Part shown: one piece after another, positions 44,101 through 53,652 of the stretch
Position numbering within the stretch: the stretch's first letter is position 1
Layout of the letters: each line of letters begins with the position of its first letter
NCBI RefSeq assembly: GCF_019924045.1
Contig: NZ_JAHXBN010000021.1
Coordinates: 40,620-104,619, forward strand
Source: Dyadobacter fermentans
GTDB lineage: Bacteria; Bacteroidota; Bacteroidia; Cytophagales; Spirosomataceae
Direction: 5' to 3'
Length of the DNA: 64,000 nt
The notes under the pieces: model-generated
Told to the model about the DNA's origin: nothing
What the model saw: only the letters and a program-made list of their open reading frames with translations
Database searches by the model: none
Made by a program: the position numbers and the translations under genes

Positions 44101-44407
44101 CCATCGAAACGTCAATGGTCGTCTGGTTTCCGACAGGTATTTCCTTTTTAATCAAACCGATTGATGAGAAAACCAGGATTGCGCCGGATCCTTTCGCTTC
44201 GATCGAATAAACGCCATCGGCATCGGTGACAGTACCGACATTTGTTCCTTTCAGTTGCACGTTCACACCGGGTATGCCGGTTCCATCAGCAGAGGAGGTA
44301 ACTTTACCCTTGACCTGATGATCCTGGGCGTAGGACAGATGAGCTGCTATTGCGAACAGCAAAATCATGACACCCCGGAAAAGCGGGACTAGTAAATGTT
44401 TGTTCAT
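41150..44407 (-). CDS. SusC/RagA-family TonB-linked outer membrane transporter
   Basis: 1085 residues. It has a signal peptide ([16 protein letters not shown]), a CarboxypepD_reg-like domain ([21 protein letters not shown]), then [22 protein letters not shown] at the TonB box/plug boundary. The plug has [35 protein letters not shown] and [27 protein letters not shown]; a barrel ending in LGGLRFNF follows. It imports the substrate handed over by the RagB/SusD partner. Promoter region 44408-44722 is AT-rich and has a palindrome of LacI-operator shape at 44559. Confidence 0.95.
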   Translation of the reverse strand: [1085 protein letters not shown]

Positions 44408-44558
44408 AAATTAAGTTGGGGATGATGTTAAAAATGTATTACTAAATGTCAATATACTGTTAAAGGTAAAAATTCGAGCATTGTTTTTGGTAATATTTTT
44501 ATAATTAATATTAATTAACAAACGGTTACAAACTATTTTTTCTTTGAAAAATCTTATT

Positions 44559-44574
44559 ATGCAATCGTTTGCAT
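44559..44574. promoter_or_regulatory. LacI-type operator-like palindrome
   Basis: ATGCAATCGTTTGCAT is a near-perfect 16-base palindrome with central CG, like LacI-family operators. It lies 152 bases upstream of the SusC start in the 315-base gap shared with uvrA. The rest of that gap is very AT-rich with no gene. Confidence 0.45.
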
Positions 44575-44657
44575 TGTTGGAGGACGTCTTGGAAAAAACC
44601 AATCTTCAAATCGTATACGCAAGTGGTTGCGTGTGAGAAAATTTGCAACTCAAAGCG

Positions 44658-44665
44658 TATTTTTG
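44658..44665 (+). promoter_or_regulatory. -7 element of uvrA
   Basis: TATTTTTG (TAnnTTTG) lies 58 bases before the uvrA start at 44723. No -33 TTG is found at proper spacing. Confidence 0.4.
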
Positions 44666-44722
44666 TGGTTATCAGGATTACAACTTCATTTGACAGACTA
44701 ACTCACAAACTATCTTCAGATT

Positions 44723-47575
44723 TTGGAATATTTAAATGGCCTCGAAGTGGCAGAGCAGGACCTCATCGAGGTACAGGGCGCCCGAGAACACAATCTCAAA
44801 AACATCGATGTAGCTATCCCGCGTAACAAGCTCGTGGTAGTGACGGGTATCAGTGGAAGCGGCAAATCGTCGCTAGCATTCGATACGATCTATGCCGAAG
44901 GGCAGCGCAGATACATGGAGAGCTTCTCTTCCTACGCCCGCGGCTTCATCGGCGAAATGGAACGGCCCGATGTGGACAAGATCAGCGGCCTCTCGCCGGT
45001 GATCAGCATTGAGCAAAAAACGACGTCGCGAAACCCGCGTTCGACCGTAGGCACAGTTACGGAGATATACGACTTCCTGCGCCTGCTCTACGCACGTGCG
45101 GGCGAGGCGTACTCGTACGTGACGGGTCGGCGGATGATCAAGCAATCGCAGGACCAGATTGTGAACCAGCTCATGACCCAGTTCCTGGGGCAAAAGATCG
45201 TGCTGCTGGCACCGGCTGTGAAAGGCCGGAAAGGGCATTACCGTGAGCTTTTCGTGCAGATTGCACGTCTCGGTTATACCAAAGTACGCGTCGACGGCGA
45301 AGTGCAGGACATTACGCCCAAAATGCAGCTCGACCGCTACAAGGTCCACGATATAGAGATCGTGATCGACCGTGTGATTCCGAAGAAGGAAGAGGAAGAC
45401 CCGCAATCGAGGTACCGGATGAGCCAGTCGGTAGCGACGGCCATTAAACAGGGTAAGGGGGCATTAATGGTGCTCGATGCGAAGGGTAACACCCATTATT
45501 TTTCCCAAAACCTGATGGATCCGGAGTCGGGTATCAGCTACGACGACCCGGCACCGAATGCATTCTCGTTCAACTCGCCATATGGTTGGTGCCCCACCTG
45601 CCAGGGGTTGGGTATTATCGAGGAGATCACCGAAGATTCCATTATTCCCGACAAATCGCTGAGCATTAGCCGCGGTGGTATCGCGCCGATGGGTGAGTAC
45701 CGCGAGGCCTGGATATTCAAGCAGTTGGAAGTTTTATTAAAGAAATACAAAATCACACTTACCACTCCGCTTGAAAAATTCCCCGAGGAAGCTTTGAAAC
45801 TGGTGCTTTACGGCAGCGAAGAAGCGGTGCCGGTGCCTTCGAAAAAATACCCGGGAACGGAATGGGAAACCAAGTTCGACGGGATCATCAACTTCCTGAA
45901 AAGACAGCAGGAATCGGGCAACGAAAAAATTCAGGATTGGCTGAAAGATTTCATGGTAACCCAAACCTGTCCCGAATGCAAAGGCAAGCGCCTGCGGAAG
46001 GAGTCGCTGCATTTTAAAATAGATAAAAAAGACATTGCCGAACTGGCCGATAGCGACATTCGTGAACTGGCCGAATGGCTGGTAGGATTGGAAGACCGCC
46101 TGGAAGAAAAACAGCGGGTAATCGGTCATGAGGTTTTAAAGGAAATCAGGAAACGCGTCGGCTTTATGCTTGATGTGGGATTGGATTACCTGACATTGAA
46201 CCGTGCATTGCGGACATTGTCGGGCGGTGAGGCGCAACGTATCCGATTGGCAACGCAGATCGGTACCCAGCTGACGGGCGTACTATATATTATGGACGAA
46301 CCGAGCATCGGCCTGCACCAGCGGGATAATGTGCGGCTCATTAATTCGCTCAAAAGCCTGCGCGACCTGGGCAATACGGTGCTCGTGGTAGAACACGACA
46401 AGGATATGATGCTCGCGTCGGATTACATTCTGGACATCGGCCCGGGTGCGGGACGCCATGGCGGAAGCGTGGTAGGAGCGGGCACACCGGAGAAATTCCT
46501 TGAAAATGGTTCGCTTACAGCGGACTACCTGGCTGGCCGGGAGGCCATCGAAGTTCCGAAAAAGCGCAGAAAGGGGAAGGGTGAATCCATTGTACTGAAA
46601 GGCTGCACGGGCCATAACCTTAAAAATGTTTCGGTATCCATTCCGCTTGGAACGATGATCTGCGTGACGGGCGTGAGTGGCAGCGGGAAATCGTCGCTGA
46701 TTCACGAAACGCTGTTCCCGTTGTTGAACCAGCATTTTTACAGGTCGAGAAGAGAGCCGCTTCCATACAAATCCATCGAAGGGCTCGAACATATTGATAA
46801 AGTAATTGAAGTAGACCAGTCGCCGATCGGCCGCACGCCGCGCTCGAACCCGGCTACTTATACCAACCTGTTTACCGACATTCGTACGCTTTTCGCGGAA
46901 CTGCCTGAGGCGAAAATCCGCGGTTACAAGCCCGGTCGTTTCTCATTCAATGTCAAAGGCGGACGTTGCGAGGATTGCGAAGGCGCGGGTATGAAGAAGA
47001 TCGAAATGGACTTTCTACCCGATGTGCACGTCAATTGCGAAACCTGCAAAGGCAAGCGCTTTAACCGGGAGACATTGGAAGTGCGTTTCAAAGGGAAATC
47101 CATTGCCGACGTGCTTGATATGACCGTAGAGTCGGCATTGGAATTCTTTGAAAACCAGCCGAGGTTACTGCGTAAAGTGCAGACTTTGAATGATGTAGGT
47201 TTGGGATACATTACCCTTGGGCAACATGCTACCACATTATCCGGCGGCGAGGCCCAGCGTGTGAAATTGTCGGAAGAGCTATCCAAGCGCGATACCGGCA
47301 AGACGTTGTACATTCTTGACGAACCTACCACCGGTTTGCATTTCCAGGACATTCGCCATTTGCTGAATGTTTTGAATAAACTGGTTGAAAAAGGCAACAC
47401 GGTGCTCATCATCGAGCATAACCTCGACGTGATCAAGGTCGCCGATTACATTATCGACGTAGGCCCCGAAGGTGGTGCCATGGGCGGCCGCATTATTGCG
47501 GAGGGAACGCCTGAGAAAGTGGCGAAGGTGAAGGGCAGCTTTACCGGCTATTTTTTACAGGAAGAGTTGAAATAA
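44723..47575 (+). CDS. uvrA: Excinuclease ABC subunit A
   Basis: 950 residues with two ABC ATPase units. The first Walker A is [16 protein letters not shown]; the second is [16 protein letters not shown]. Zinc modules include [16 protein letters not shown], and the C-terminal [18 protein letters not shown]. Signatures LSGGEAQR occur in both halves ([28 protein letters not shown]), with Walker B Asp-Glu in [12 protein letters not shown] and [12 protein letters not shown]. It scans DNA for bulky lesions with UvrB. The start is a TTG at 44723 (no ATG in frame is near). It ends in the shared hairpin before the response regulator gene. Confidence 0.97.
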   Translation: MEYLNGLEVAEQDLIEVQGAREHNLKNIDVAIPRNKLVVVTGISGSGKSSLAFDTIYAEGQRRYMESFSSYARGFIGEMERPDVDKISGLSPVISIEQKTTSRNPRSTVGTVTEIYDFLRLLYARAGEAYSYVTGRRMIKQSQDQIVNQLMTQFLGQKIVLLAPAVKGRKGHYRELFVQIARLGYTKVRVDGEVQDITPKMQLDRYKVHDIEIVIDRVIPKKEEEDPQSRYRMSQSVATAIKQGKGALMVLDAKGNTHYFSQNLMDPESGISYDDPAPNAFSFNSPYGWCPTCQGLGIIEEITEDSIIPDKSLSISRGGIAPMGEYREAWIFKQLEVLLKKYKITLTTPLEKFPEEALKLVLYGSEEAVPVPSKKYPGTEWETKFDGIINFLKRQQESGNEKIQDWLKDFMVTQTCPECKGKRLRKESLHFKIDKKDIAELADSDIRELAEWLVGLEDRLEEKQRVIGHEVLKEIRKRVGFMLDVGLDYLTLNRALRTLSGGEAQRIRLATQIGTQLTGVLYIMDEPSIGLHQRDNVRLINSLKSLRDLGNTVLVVEHDKDMMLASDYILDIGPGAGRHGGSVVGAGTPEKFLENGSLTADYLAGREAIEVPKKRRKGKGESIVLKGCTGHNLKNVSVSIPLGTMICVTGVSGSGKSSLIHETLFPLLNQHFYRSRREPLPYKSIEGLEHIDKVIEVDQSPIGRTPRSNPATYTNLFTDIRTLFAELPEAKIRGYKPGRFSFNVKGGRCEDCEGAGMKKIEMDFLPDVHVNCETCKGKRFNRETLEVRFKGKSIADVLDMTVESALEFFENQPRLLRKVQTLNDVGLGYITLGQHATTLSGGEAQRVKLSEELSKRDTGKTLYILDEPTTGLHFQDIRHLLNVLNKLVEKGNTVLIIEHNLDVIKVADYIIDVGPEGGAMGGRIIAEGTPEKVAKVKGSFTGYFLQEELK

Positions 47576-47599
47576 GGATTCTTGAAATCCATAGAAGCA

Positions 47600-47634
47600 A
47601 AAATCCCGCGTTACGCATTCGTACGCGGGATTTT
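47600..47634. terminator. Bidirectional terminator between uvrA and the LytTR gene
   Basis: AAAATCCCGCGT (47600-47611) pairs perfectly with ACGCGGGATTTT (47623-47634); T-runs follow on both sides. Confidence 0.92.
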
Positions 47635-48372
47635 TTACATCCACTTACTCAAAAACTGGTTGAATGCCTCCTTGTACTGGTCGCTCACCGGAATGGAAGT
47701 AGCGCCGATCTGGATCGTGTTTCGGGTTACGGCGCTGATTTTGTCGAGGTTAACAATGAATGACCGGTGCACGCGCATGAATTTGGAGGCGGGTAATTTT
47801 TCTTCCAATGCTTTCAGGCTCGTGAGCGAGAGGATAGGCTTCGGGTCCGATTTGAGATGGACTTTTACATAATCTTTGAGTCCCTCCGTGTACAGAATGT
47901 CGTCGTAGGCGATCCGTACCAGTTGATATTCCACTTTCAGGAATAGATATTCATCCTTCGGCTCCGCAGAACCGGCCGACGAAGCCTTTTGAACCAGCTC
48001 TACGTAAGCCTGTGCCTTCGAGGCGGCACGGAGGAACTCTTCATAGTTAAAGGGTTTTAGGAGATAGTCAATGGCGTCTACGCGAAAGCCATCGAGCGCG
48101 TATTGGTTGAATGCGGTAGTAAATATGATCCTAGGCGCCTTGTTACCGGCTTTTTCAAGGACCCTGGCAAGTTCGATGCCGGTCAGGTCCGGCATTTGAA
48201 TATCCAGAAAAATGACATCGATAGGCTTGCTGTTGATCACCTGTAGTGCCTCCACAGCGCTGGAATACCTGCCGGCCAGATTCAGGAACGGTGTTTTTTC
48301 GATAAATGCGCACACCAGTCCGAGCGCTAAGGGCTCATCGTCGACAGCGATGCACTCCAATGTAATGCTCAT
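47635..48372 (-). CDS. LytTR-family response regulator
   Basis: 245 residues. The receiver domain has IAVDDEPLALGLV at the start (acid pair), the phosphoacceptor Asp57 in VIFLDIQMPDLTG, and GIDYLLKPFNYEEF-like motif AIDYLLKPFNYEEFLR with the conserved Lys. The LytTR DNA-binding domain follows (LKVEYQLVRIAYDDILYTEGLKDYVKVHL, MRVHRSFIVNLDKISAV). It binds DNA as a dimer after phosphorylation. It overlaps the kinase gene by 4 bases, so it is its cognate regulator. Its targets may include the neighbouring outer membrane protein gene. Confidence 0.93.
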   Translation of the reverse strand: MSITLECIAVDDEPLALGLVCAFIEKTPFLNLAGRYSSAVEALQVINSKPIDVIFLDIQMPDLTGIELARVLEKAGNKAPRIIFTTAFNQYALDGFRVDAIDYLLKPFNYEEFLRAASKAQAYVELVQKASSAGSAEPKDEYLFLKVEYQLVRIAYDDILYTEGLKDYVKVHLKSDPKPILSLTSLKALEEKLPASKFMRVHRSFIVNLDKISAVTRNTIQIGATSIPVSDQYKEAFNQFLSKWM

Positions 48373-49439
48373 GCTGTTTCCAGTTCGAGGTGTACTTCAA
48401 ACTCTTTTTCCTCCTTATTCTCGGTTACTTCCAGCTGGTATTTGCCGGGATAAAGCAGGTCGAGGCGGCGCTGGGTATTGGCCAGGCCGATGCCGTTACT
48501 CTCATCCAGAATAGCCCTTTTGTCGGTGAACAGCGTGTTTTTGACTTCTACAAAAATCTTGTGTCCTTCCTGGCGGATCTGAATGTCGATCCGGCTGGGC
48601 TGAACGGCACTTACACCGTGTTTGAATGCATTTTCGATAAAGGGTAGGAATAGCATGGGTGCAATGGAAACGTCGTGGAGCGGGTTAGGCGGATCGAGGT
48701 GCACGGTTACCTTGTCGGTAAGGCGCAGCTGCATCAGCTGGATATAATCCTGCGCGAATGCGATCTCCTGGCTCAGTAACACCGTGCCGTGCTGGGTTTC
48801 GTACAGCACGTAGCGCATCATACGCGAGAGCTTGTGCAACGCCTCGCGCGCGGCCTCCACGTCAATCACAGTGAGTGCATAAATGTTATTCAGGGTATTG
48901 AAAAAGAAATGCGGGTTGATCTGCGCTTTGAGGAACGAGAGCTCGGAGTTGATTTTCTCTTTTTCCAGGTTCTGGCGGTACTGCTTGTCGAGTTGTGCGG
49001 TACGCACTGCGGCTACGCTGGTACTGAGCCCGATGATCATCAGGGCGGTGAGTAATGCGAAGTAATCGAGGCGGTCGTGGCGTTTCTTGTCGCCATTGGC
49101 TTCCCGGGCCAGTTTAAAAGCACGGTCCATTTGCTCGCCGTGATTGATCGCGATTTTCACCTGTTCTGTAATCACCGCCAGCATGACCACCGACACGATA
49201 TTGAACAGAATAAACCGGGAGTACTTGTTTTTGGCGAGGAATTTAGGAAACCAGATGTAATAGTTCAGGTAGAATATCGTGATCAGCAGTGAGAACAGTA
49301 CAGCTTGTTTCACCCAAAAACTCATCGGAAACTCAATCTGCCAGCTCAGGGGTTGCCACATCAAGAACAAGGCCAGAAAACTCCATCCGAGTAAATGGAG
49401 GAATAACGGGGGGTATTTCCGGGCAGTACGCGTATCCAT
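48369..49439 (-). CDS. LytS/YpdA-type sensor histidine kinase
   Basis: 356 residues. Four membrane helices span residues ~10-140 (HLLGWSFLALFLM, LFSLLITIFYLNYYIWF, ILFNIVSVVMLAVIT, YFALLTALMIIGLSTSVAAV). A His_kinase domain follows, with the phospho-His in INPHFFFNTLNNIYAL, then a HATPase domain with PFIENAFKHGV (N-box) and NGIGLANTQRRLDLLYP (G-box). The ligand sensed is unknown. It is translationally coupled to the LytTR regulator and divergent from the outer membrane protein at 49728. Confidence 0.93.
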   Translation of the reverse strand: MDTRTARKYPPLFLHLLGWSFLALFLMWQPLSWQIEFPMSFWVKQAVLFSLLITIFYLNYYIWFPKFLAKNKYSRFILFNIVSVVMLAVITEQVKIAINHGEQMDRAFKLAREANGDKKRHDRLDYFALLTALMIIGLSTSVAAVRTAQLDKQYRQNLEKEKINSELSFLKAQINPHFFFNTLNNIYALTVIDVEAAREALHKLSRMMRYVLYETQHGTVLLSQEIAFAQDYIQLMQLRLTDKVTVHLDPPNPLHDVSIAPMLFLPFIENAFKHGVSAVQPSRIDIQIRQEGHKIFVEVKNTLFTDKRAILDESNGIGLANTQRRLDLLYPGKYQLEVTENKEEKEFEVHLELETA

Positions 49440-49578
49440 TTAGCAATTAGTTAGTTTCAATGTGATTCGAACGCTACACATCACTGCAATCTTACGGGGA
49501 ATTTACGAAATCCCCTATTTCAATCGATCAACGTGCCCCGAATACCGACCGGCGACGCGTCGCAATCTATTAATGGAA

Positions 49579-49586
49579 TACTTTTG
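49579..49586 (+). promoter_or_regulatory. -7 element for the outer membrane beta-barrel gene
   Basis: TACTTTTG (TAnnTTTG) lies about 140 bases before the ATG at 49728, implying a long leader. No clear -33 TTG is found. A short hairpin (GGGGA-ATTT/AAAT-CCCC) is at 49496-49515. Confidence 0.4.
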
Positions 49587-49727
49587 GGAACCTGTCATTT
49601 CCAGGGTTATATCGTTTGAAAACGGCCTTTGATCGGTACATCTTCCCTATCCATCTATTCCTTTTTTTTAGCCGGACTTTACCTGGTTATTTTGAAATTC
49701 GAAAAGTACACTTTTAAAACCCCAACC

Positions 49728-52622
49728 ATGAAACTTGTTTTACAACTCACATTCCTGGCTGTGTTCTCAGGGCTTACATCAACGGCTTTCGCCCAGTTTC
49801 CGGGCGGAGGAGGCGGTGGCGGCGGATTTCGCGGCGGAGGCGGAGATTTCCGCGGAGGCGACAGGCAGCGGCAGACGGTCATTCCGGGAACGGCAGAAGA
49901 CACTCCTAAGGGAAGCGGAAAGATCACGGGCGTACTCGTGGATTCGACTTCCAAAAAACCGGTAGAATTTGCAGCATTATCTTTGGTGGATACCAAAACC
50001 AATAATCCTATCGACGGTACCACTACCGATGAAAAAGGGGAATTTACACTTACGAAAGTCGCGTCGGGTAATTTCAAGATCCTGATTTCCTTCATTGGAT
50101 ATAAAACAAAGACGATCAACAATGTGAAGATTGATCGCAAGACGGAACTGAACATGGGTACCGTCACATTGGTGCCGGATGTGGTTCAGCTCAATGAAGT
50201 CGAGGTGGTAGGCATGGCCCAGATGGTGGAGGAAAAAGTGGACAGGCTCGTTTACAATGCTGAAAAAGACATTACCAGCAAAGGCGGCGATGCGTCCGAC
50301 GTGATGAAAAAGGTACCGATGCTGACCGTCGACCTGGATGGTAACGTTTCGCTACGAGGTAGCTCCAACGTACGCGTTTTGATCAATAACAAGCCTTCAA
50401 CCATTATTGCGACGAGTGTGGCCGATGCACTGAAGCAGATTCCAGCGGATATGATCAAGTCGGTGGAAGTGATCACTTCGCCCTCTGCACGCTACGATGC
50501 GGAAGGTTCTGCGGGTATTATCAATATCATTACCAAAAAGAGTACTATCCAGGGCGGTACGCTGAACCTCGACACAGGTATCGGTAACCGTGGCTCTAAC
50601 CTCGGCTTGCGAGGTAACTATCGTGTGGGAAAAATGGGTTTCAGCCTCGGAGGTTTCGGGCGGTTCAACTACAATATGCCCGGTAAATCGGAGAACATCC
50701 AGACAGGGAAACAGAGTAACTTCAGCACGCTTCAGACCAGTGATTCCAAAAACAAAATGGCGTTCGGATCGTATAACTTCGGCTGGGATTGGGAGATCGA
50801 TGCGAAAACTTCTTTGTCCGCAGGCGTGCGTTATGGAATGCGTAATAGCAAAATCGATCAGGAACTTTACACCTATAACACTGTCAACGACACCACCCGC
50901 ACGAGCTTCCGCGATGTAAACAGCAAGGATCTTTCAGGTACCTGGGATGTGAATGTCGATTATATGAAGACATTGGCCAAAGCTGGCCAGGAGTTGAGCA
51001 TTTCGACTCAATACAGCCGCAATAACCGCACGAACGACTACGATGCAGATGTGTATTCGCTGAGTAATGCGCAATTGAAAGATTTATTAGGTTCGACAGG
51101 TAACAACAACAGCAGCCACAACCAGGAAAGCACCGTTCAGGTCGATTACCAGACGCCTATCAAGGAAAACCAGATGCTGGAAGTCGGTGGAAAGGGTATT
51201 TTCCGGCAGGTGGTGAGTAACTATGATTATTATTCAAATGGCAGCCTTGGACAGCCACAGCCAGCCAGCAACCTGAACTACGATCAGAACGTGGCTGCCG
51301 GATATTTGTCCTATACATACACTACTAAAAGCCGGTTTACCGTGAAAGCGGGTACGCGCTACGAGTACACAAGCATCGACGCGCACCAAGGCGAAGCAGG
51401 GGATCTGAAATTACCGGCATATGGTAACCTCGTACCGAGCATTAACCTGTCGCAGACATTCGGCAAAGGGCAGACTATTAAACTGGCCTACAACCGCCGT
51501 CTGCAACGCCCGGGGATCCAGTTCCTGAACCCAAACCGAAATGCGGCCAACCCGCAGAATATCACCGTGGGTAACCCGAACCTGAAACCGGAACTCACCG
51601 ACCAGGTGGAATTGGGTACGAGTTTCTTCAAAAACTCGATGTATATCAACGTTTCGACATTTGCGCGTTTTACCAACAGCTCTATTGAAAGCATCCGTAC
51701 GACGGATGACAACGGTGTCATAACGACTACTTATGGTAACATCGGTTCGAAAAAGAACTATGGTGCCAACATTTTCGGAAATGTGACCTTCTTTAAAAGA
51801 TGGCAGTTGGGCGGAGGTTTCGACTTCTACTATGCCGATTTGTCTAACAACAGCCCCGATCCTGCATTGCAGAATTCCAACAGCGGTTTCGTGTTGAGCG
51901 GCCGTTTCCGTACCAGCTTGAATATCAAAAACGGCTGGGGATTGCAGGCGGGCGGGTTCATGCGGGGACGCGACGTGCAGTTGCAGGGAACACAGGCCGG
52001 TTTCAGAATGTACGATTTCGGTGTACGCAAAGATTTCAAGAACAAACGCGGAAGCATCGGCTTCGGAATGGAGAACTTCCTCGCGCCTTCGTTCAAAATG
52101 AAGACGAGCCTGGAATCGAAGACATTTACCCAAAACAATACCAACTTCCTGTATAACCGCGGTTTCCGCGTAAACTTCTCTTACCGTTTTGGTAAAATGA
52201 CTTTCGTGGAGCAGAAAACCCGCAGAAGAAAGTCCGTCAACAACGACGATCAGAAATCTGATGGCGGAGGTAATATGGACACCGGTGGCGGCGGAGCGCA
52301 AGGGGGTGCCCCAACGCCGGCAGTTACCCCAGGAGCGGGTGGTCGCGGTGCAGGTGCACCGGGAACAGGCGCAGGTCGCTCGTCAGGAGCGGTGACTCCC
52401 GGAGCGGCAGCGGACAGTACAGCTCGTCCGGCACGCCAGGGCGTTCCAGGACAGCCGGGAACACGCCCGGATTCGACACAATTTAAACCGGATTCAACCC
52501 GCGTACGTCCCGACAGCAGCACCGTGAAACCCGACAGCACTGCCCGTCCGGCAATTCCGGCGGATTCTACCGCATTGCCGGCGAAGCCAGCCACACCGGC
52601 CGATTCCACCAAGAAAGATTAA
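49728..52622 (+). CDS. TonB-dependent-type outer membrane beta-barrel protein with repeat tail
   Basis: 964 residues from ATG 49728, the first after the leader (the frame is open from 49629). A signal peptide (LVLQLTFLAVFSGLTSTAFA) is followed by an extreme Gly-rich stretch (QFPGGGGGGGGFRGG), then a CarboxypepD_reg-like domain (SGKITGVLVDSTSKKPVEFA), a plug (VEVITSPSARYDAEGSAGIINIITKK) and a barrel of the OMP_b-brl_3 type. After the barrel (MTFVEQKTRRRKS) comes a 115-residue low-complexity tail rich in Gly/Ala/Pro with PDSTxxK repeats to the C-terminus. It carries an outer membrane transport or biogenesis role, unknown in detail. Divergent from the LytTR kinase operon, which may control it. 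Confidence 0.85.
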   Translation: MKLVLQLTFLAVFSGLTSTAFAQFPGGGGGGGGFRGGGGDFRGGDRQRQTVIPGTAEDTPKGSGKITGVLVDSTSKKPVEFAALSLVDTKTNNPIDGTTTDEKGEFTLTKVASGNFKILISFIGYKTKTINNVKIDRKTELNMGTVTLVPDVVQLNEVEVVGMAQMVEEKVDRLVYNAEKDITSKGGDASDVMKKVPMLTVDLDGNVSLRGSSNVRVLINNKPSTIIATSVADALKQIPADMIKSVEVITSPSARYDAEGSAGIINIITKKSTIQGGTLNLDTGIGNRGSNLGLRGNYRVGKMGFSLGGFGRFNYNMPGKSENIQTGKQSNFSTLQTSDSKNKMAFGSYNFGWDWEIDAKTSLSAGVRYGMRNSKIDQELYTYNTVNDTTRTSFRDVNSKDLSGTWDVNVDYMKTLAKAGQELSISTQYSRNNRTNDYDADVYSLSNAQLKDLLGSTGNNNSSHNQESTVQVDYQTPIKENQMLEVGGKGIFRQVVSNYDYYSNGSLGQPQPASNLNYDQNVAAGYLSYTYTTKSRFTVKAGTRYEYTSIDAHQGEAGDLKLPAYGNLVPSINLSQTFGKGQTIKLAYNRRLQRPGIQFLNPNRNAANPQNITVGNPNLKPELTDQVELGTSFFKNSMYINVSTFARFTNSSIESIRTTDDNGVITTTYGNIGSKKNYGANIFGNVTFFKRWQLGGGFDFYYADLSNNSPDPALQNSNSGFVLSGRFRTSLNIKNGWGLQAGGFMRGRDVQLQGTQAGFRMYDFGVRKDFKNKRGSIGFGMENFLAPSFKMKTSLESKTFTQNNTNFLYNRGFRVNFSYRFGKMTFVEQKTRRRKSVNNDDQKSDGGGNMDTGGGGAQGGAPTPAVTPGAGGRGAGAPGTGAGRSSGAVTPGAAADSTARPARQGVPGQPGTRPDSTQFKPDSTRVRPDSSTVKPDSTARPAIPADSTALPAKPATPADSTKKD

Positions 52623-52637
52623 CAGACTTCTATAAGC

Positions 52638-52672
52638 AAAGAAGCCCGGTTGATATCAGCCGGGCTTCTTTT
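52638..52672. terminator. Bidirectional terminator
   Basis: AAAGAAGCCCGG (52638-52649) pairs perfectly with CCGGGCTTCTTT (52660-52671), between the beta-barrel gene and hemC. Confidence 0.92.
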
Positions 52673-52686
52673 GTTTCAAGGATAGC

Positions 52687-53619
52687 TTAAAGAGAGCTGT
52701 TTTGCTGCTTAATGCTCGCTAGAATGCGGTCGGCGCCTGCTGCGAGCAATTCTTCCGCCAGTGAGGTGCCCAGTTCCTGTGGAAACGCGTGTCCGCCGCT
52801 TTCTGCTTTGCGAATGAGTTCCGAGCCGTCGAGGCTGATAATACCGCCCGTCATCCGGATTTCCTCCTCATGCAATGTCGCCATCCCGAACACCGGAATG
52901 CTGCAACCACCTTGCAGGCGTTTCAGGAACGCCCTTTCTGCCAAAAGACAGGTTTCGGTAGGTTCGTGGTTGAGGAGTTCTCTCAGTTTGTGCTTTTTCT
53001 CAGGGTCCAGAGAAACCGCGCATTCAATAGCGACGCTGCCCTGACCTACTGCAGGTGTAAATTCGTCGAGGAGCAAATGCTCAGCGATTTTGTCGTCGTA
53101 TTCCATGCGGTGTACGCCTGCGTATGCAAGCAGCAGGGCGTCGCACTGGCCTTCCTCCAACTTGCGAAGGCGTGTTTGCAGGTTGCCGCGCATGTCCACG
53201 GTTTTAATATGCGGGTAATAGTGTTTCAAAACCGCCACCCGGCGTGTGGACGACGTACCAACTGTGAACGACTCGCCGCTTTTCAACGATAATGTGGTAT
53301 CGTGGCTTACAAGTACGTCGTTCGCATGTTCACGTTCTGTAAATGCAATGATTTCGAATGCGTCATCCAGCTGCGATTGCAGGTCTTTTGCGCTGTGCAC
53401 CGCGATATCGATGTCGCCGCTTCGGAGTTGGTCTTCTAATTCTTCCGTAAAGACTCCCTTACTGCCGATTTTCGAAAGCGAGCGATCCAGGATCTTGTCC
53501 CCTTTCGTTTCAATAATAACAATTTCCGTTTCAACACCGCCTTGTTGCAAAAGTGCCTCGACATAATACGCCTGCCAAAGTGCAAGCTTGCTTCCGCGGG
53601 TTCCTATTTTAATATGCAT
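52687..53619 (-). CDS. hemC: Hydroxymethylbilane synthase (porphobilinogen deaminase)
   Basis: 310 residues. KIGTRGSKLALWQAYYVEALL, FTEELEDQLRSGDIDIAVHSAKDL, VGTSSTRRVAVL, MRGNLQTRLRKL and FLKRLQGGCSIPVFG are the family landmarks; the Cys of the last binds the dipyrromethane cofactor. It joins four porphobilinogen units into hydroxymethylbilane for haem and related tetrapyrroles. No other hem gene is beside it here. A complete HigB/HigA module is 33 bases upstream on the same strand. Confidence 0.97.
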   Translation of the reverse strand: MHIKIGTRGSKLALWQAYYVEALLQQGGVETEIVIIETKGDKILDRSLSKIGSKGVFTEELEDQLRSGDIDIAVHSAKDLQSQLDDAFEIIAFTEREHANDVLVSHDTTLSLKSGESFTVGTSSTRRVAVLKHYYPHIKTVDMRGNLQTRLRKLEEGQCDALLLAYAGVHRMEYDDKIAEHLLLDEFTPAVGQGSVAIECAVSLDPEKKHKLRELLNHEPTETCLLAERAFLKRLQGGCSIPVFGMATLHEEEIRMTGGIISLDGSELIRKAESGGHAFPQELGTSLAEELLAAGADRILASIKQQNSSL

Positions 53620-53652
53620 GGTTATTTGTACAATGTAAGGCCAGATTTATGT

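Noticed and set aside
51411..52301. A 296-codon minus-strand open frame inside the beta-barrel gene
   Set aside because: The plus-strand frame has a full signal peptide, plug and barrel; the antisense frame has no recognisable motif.
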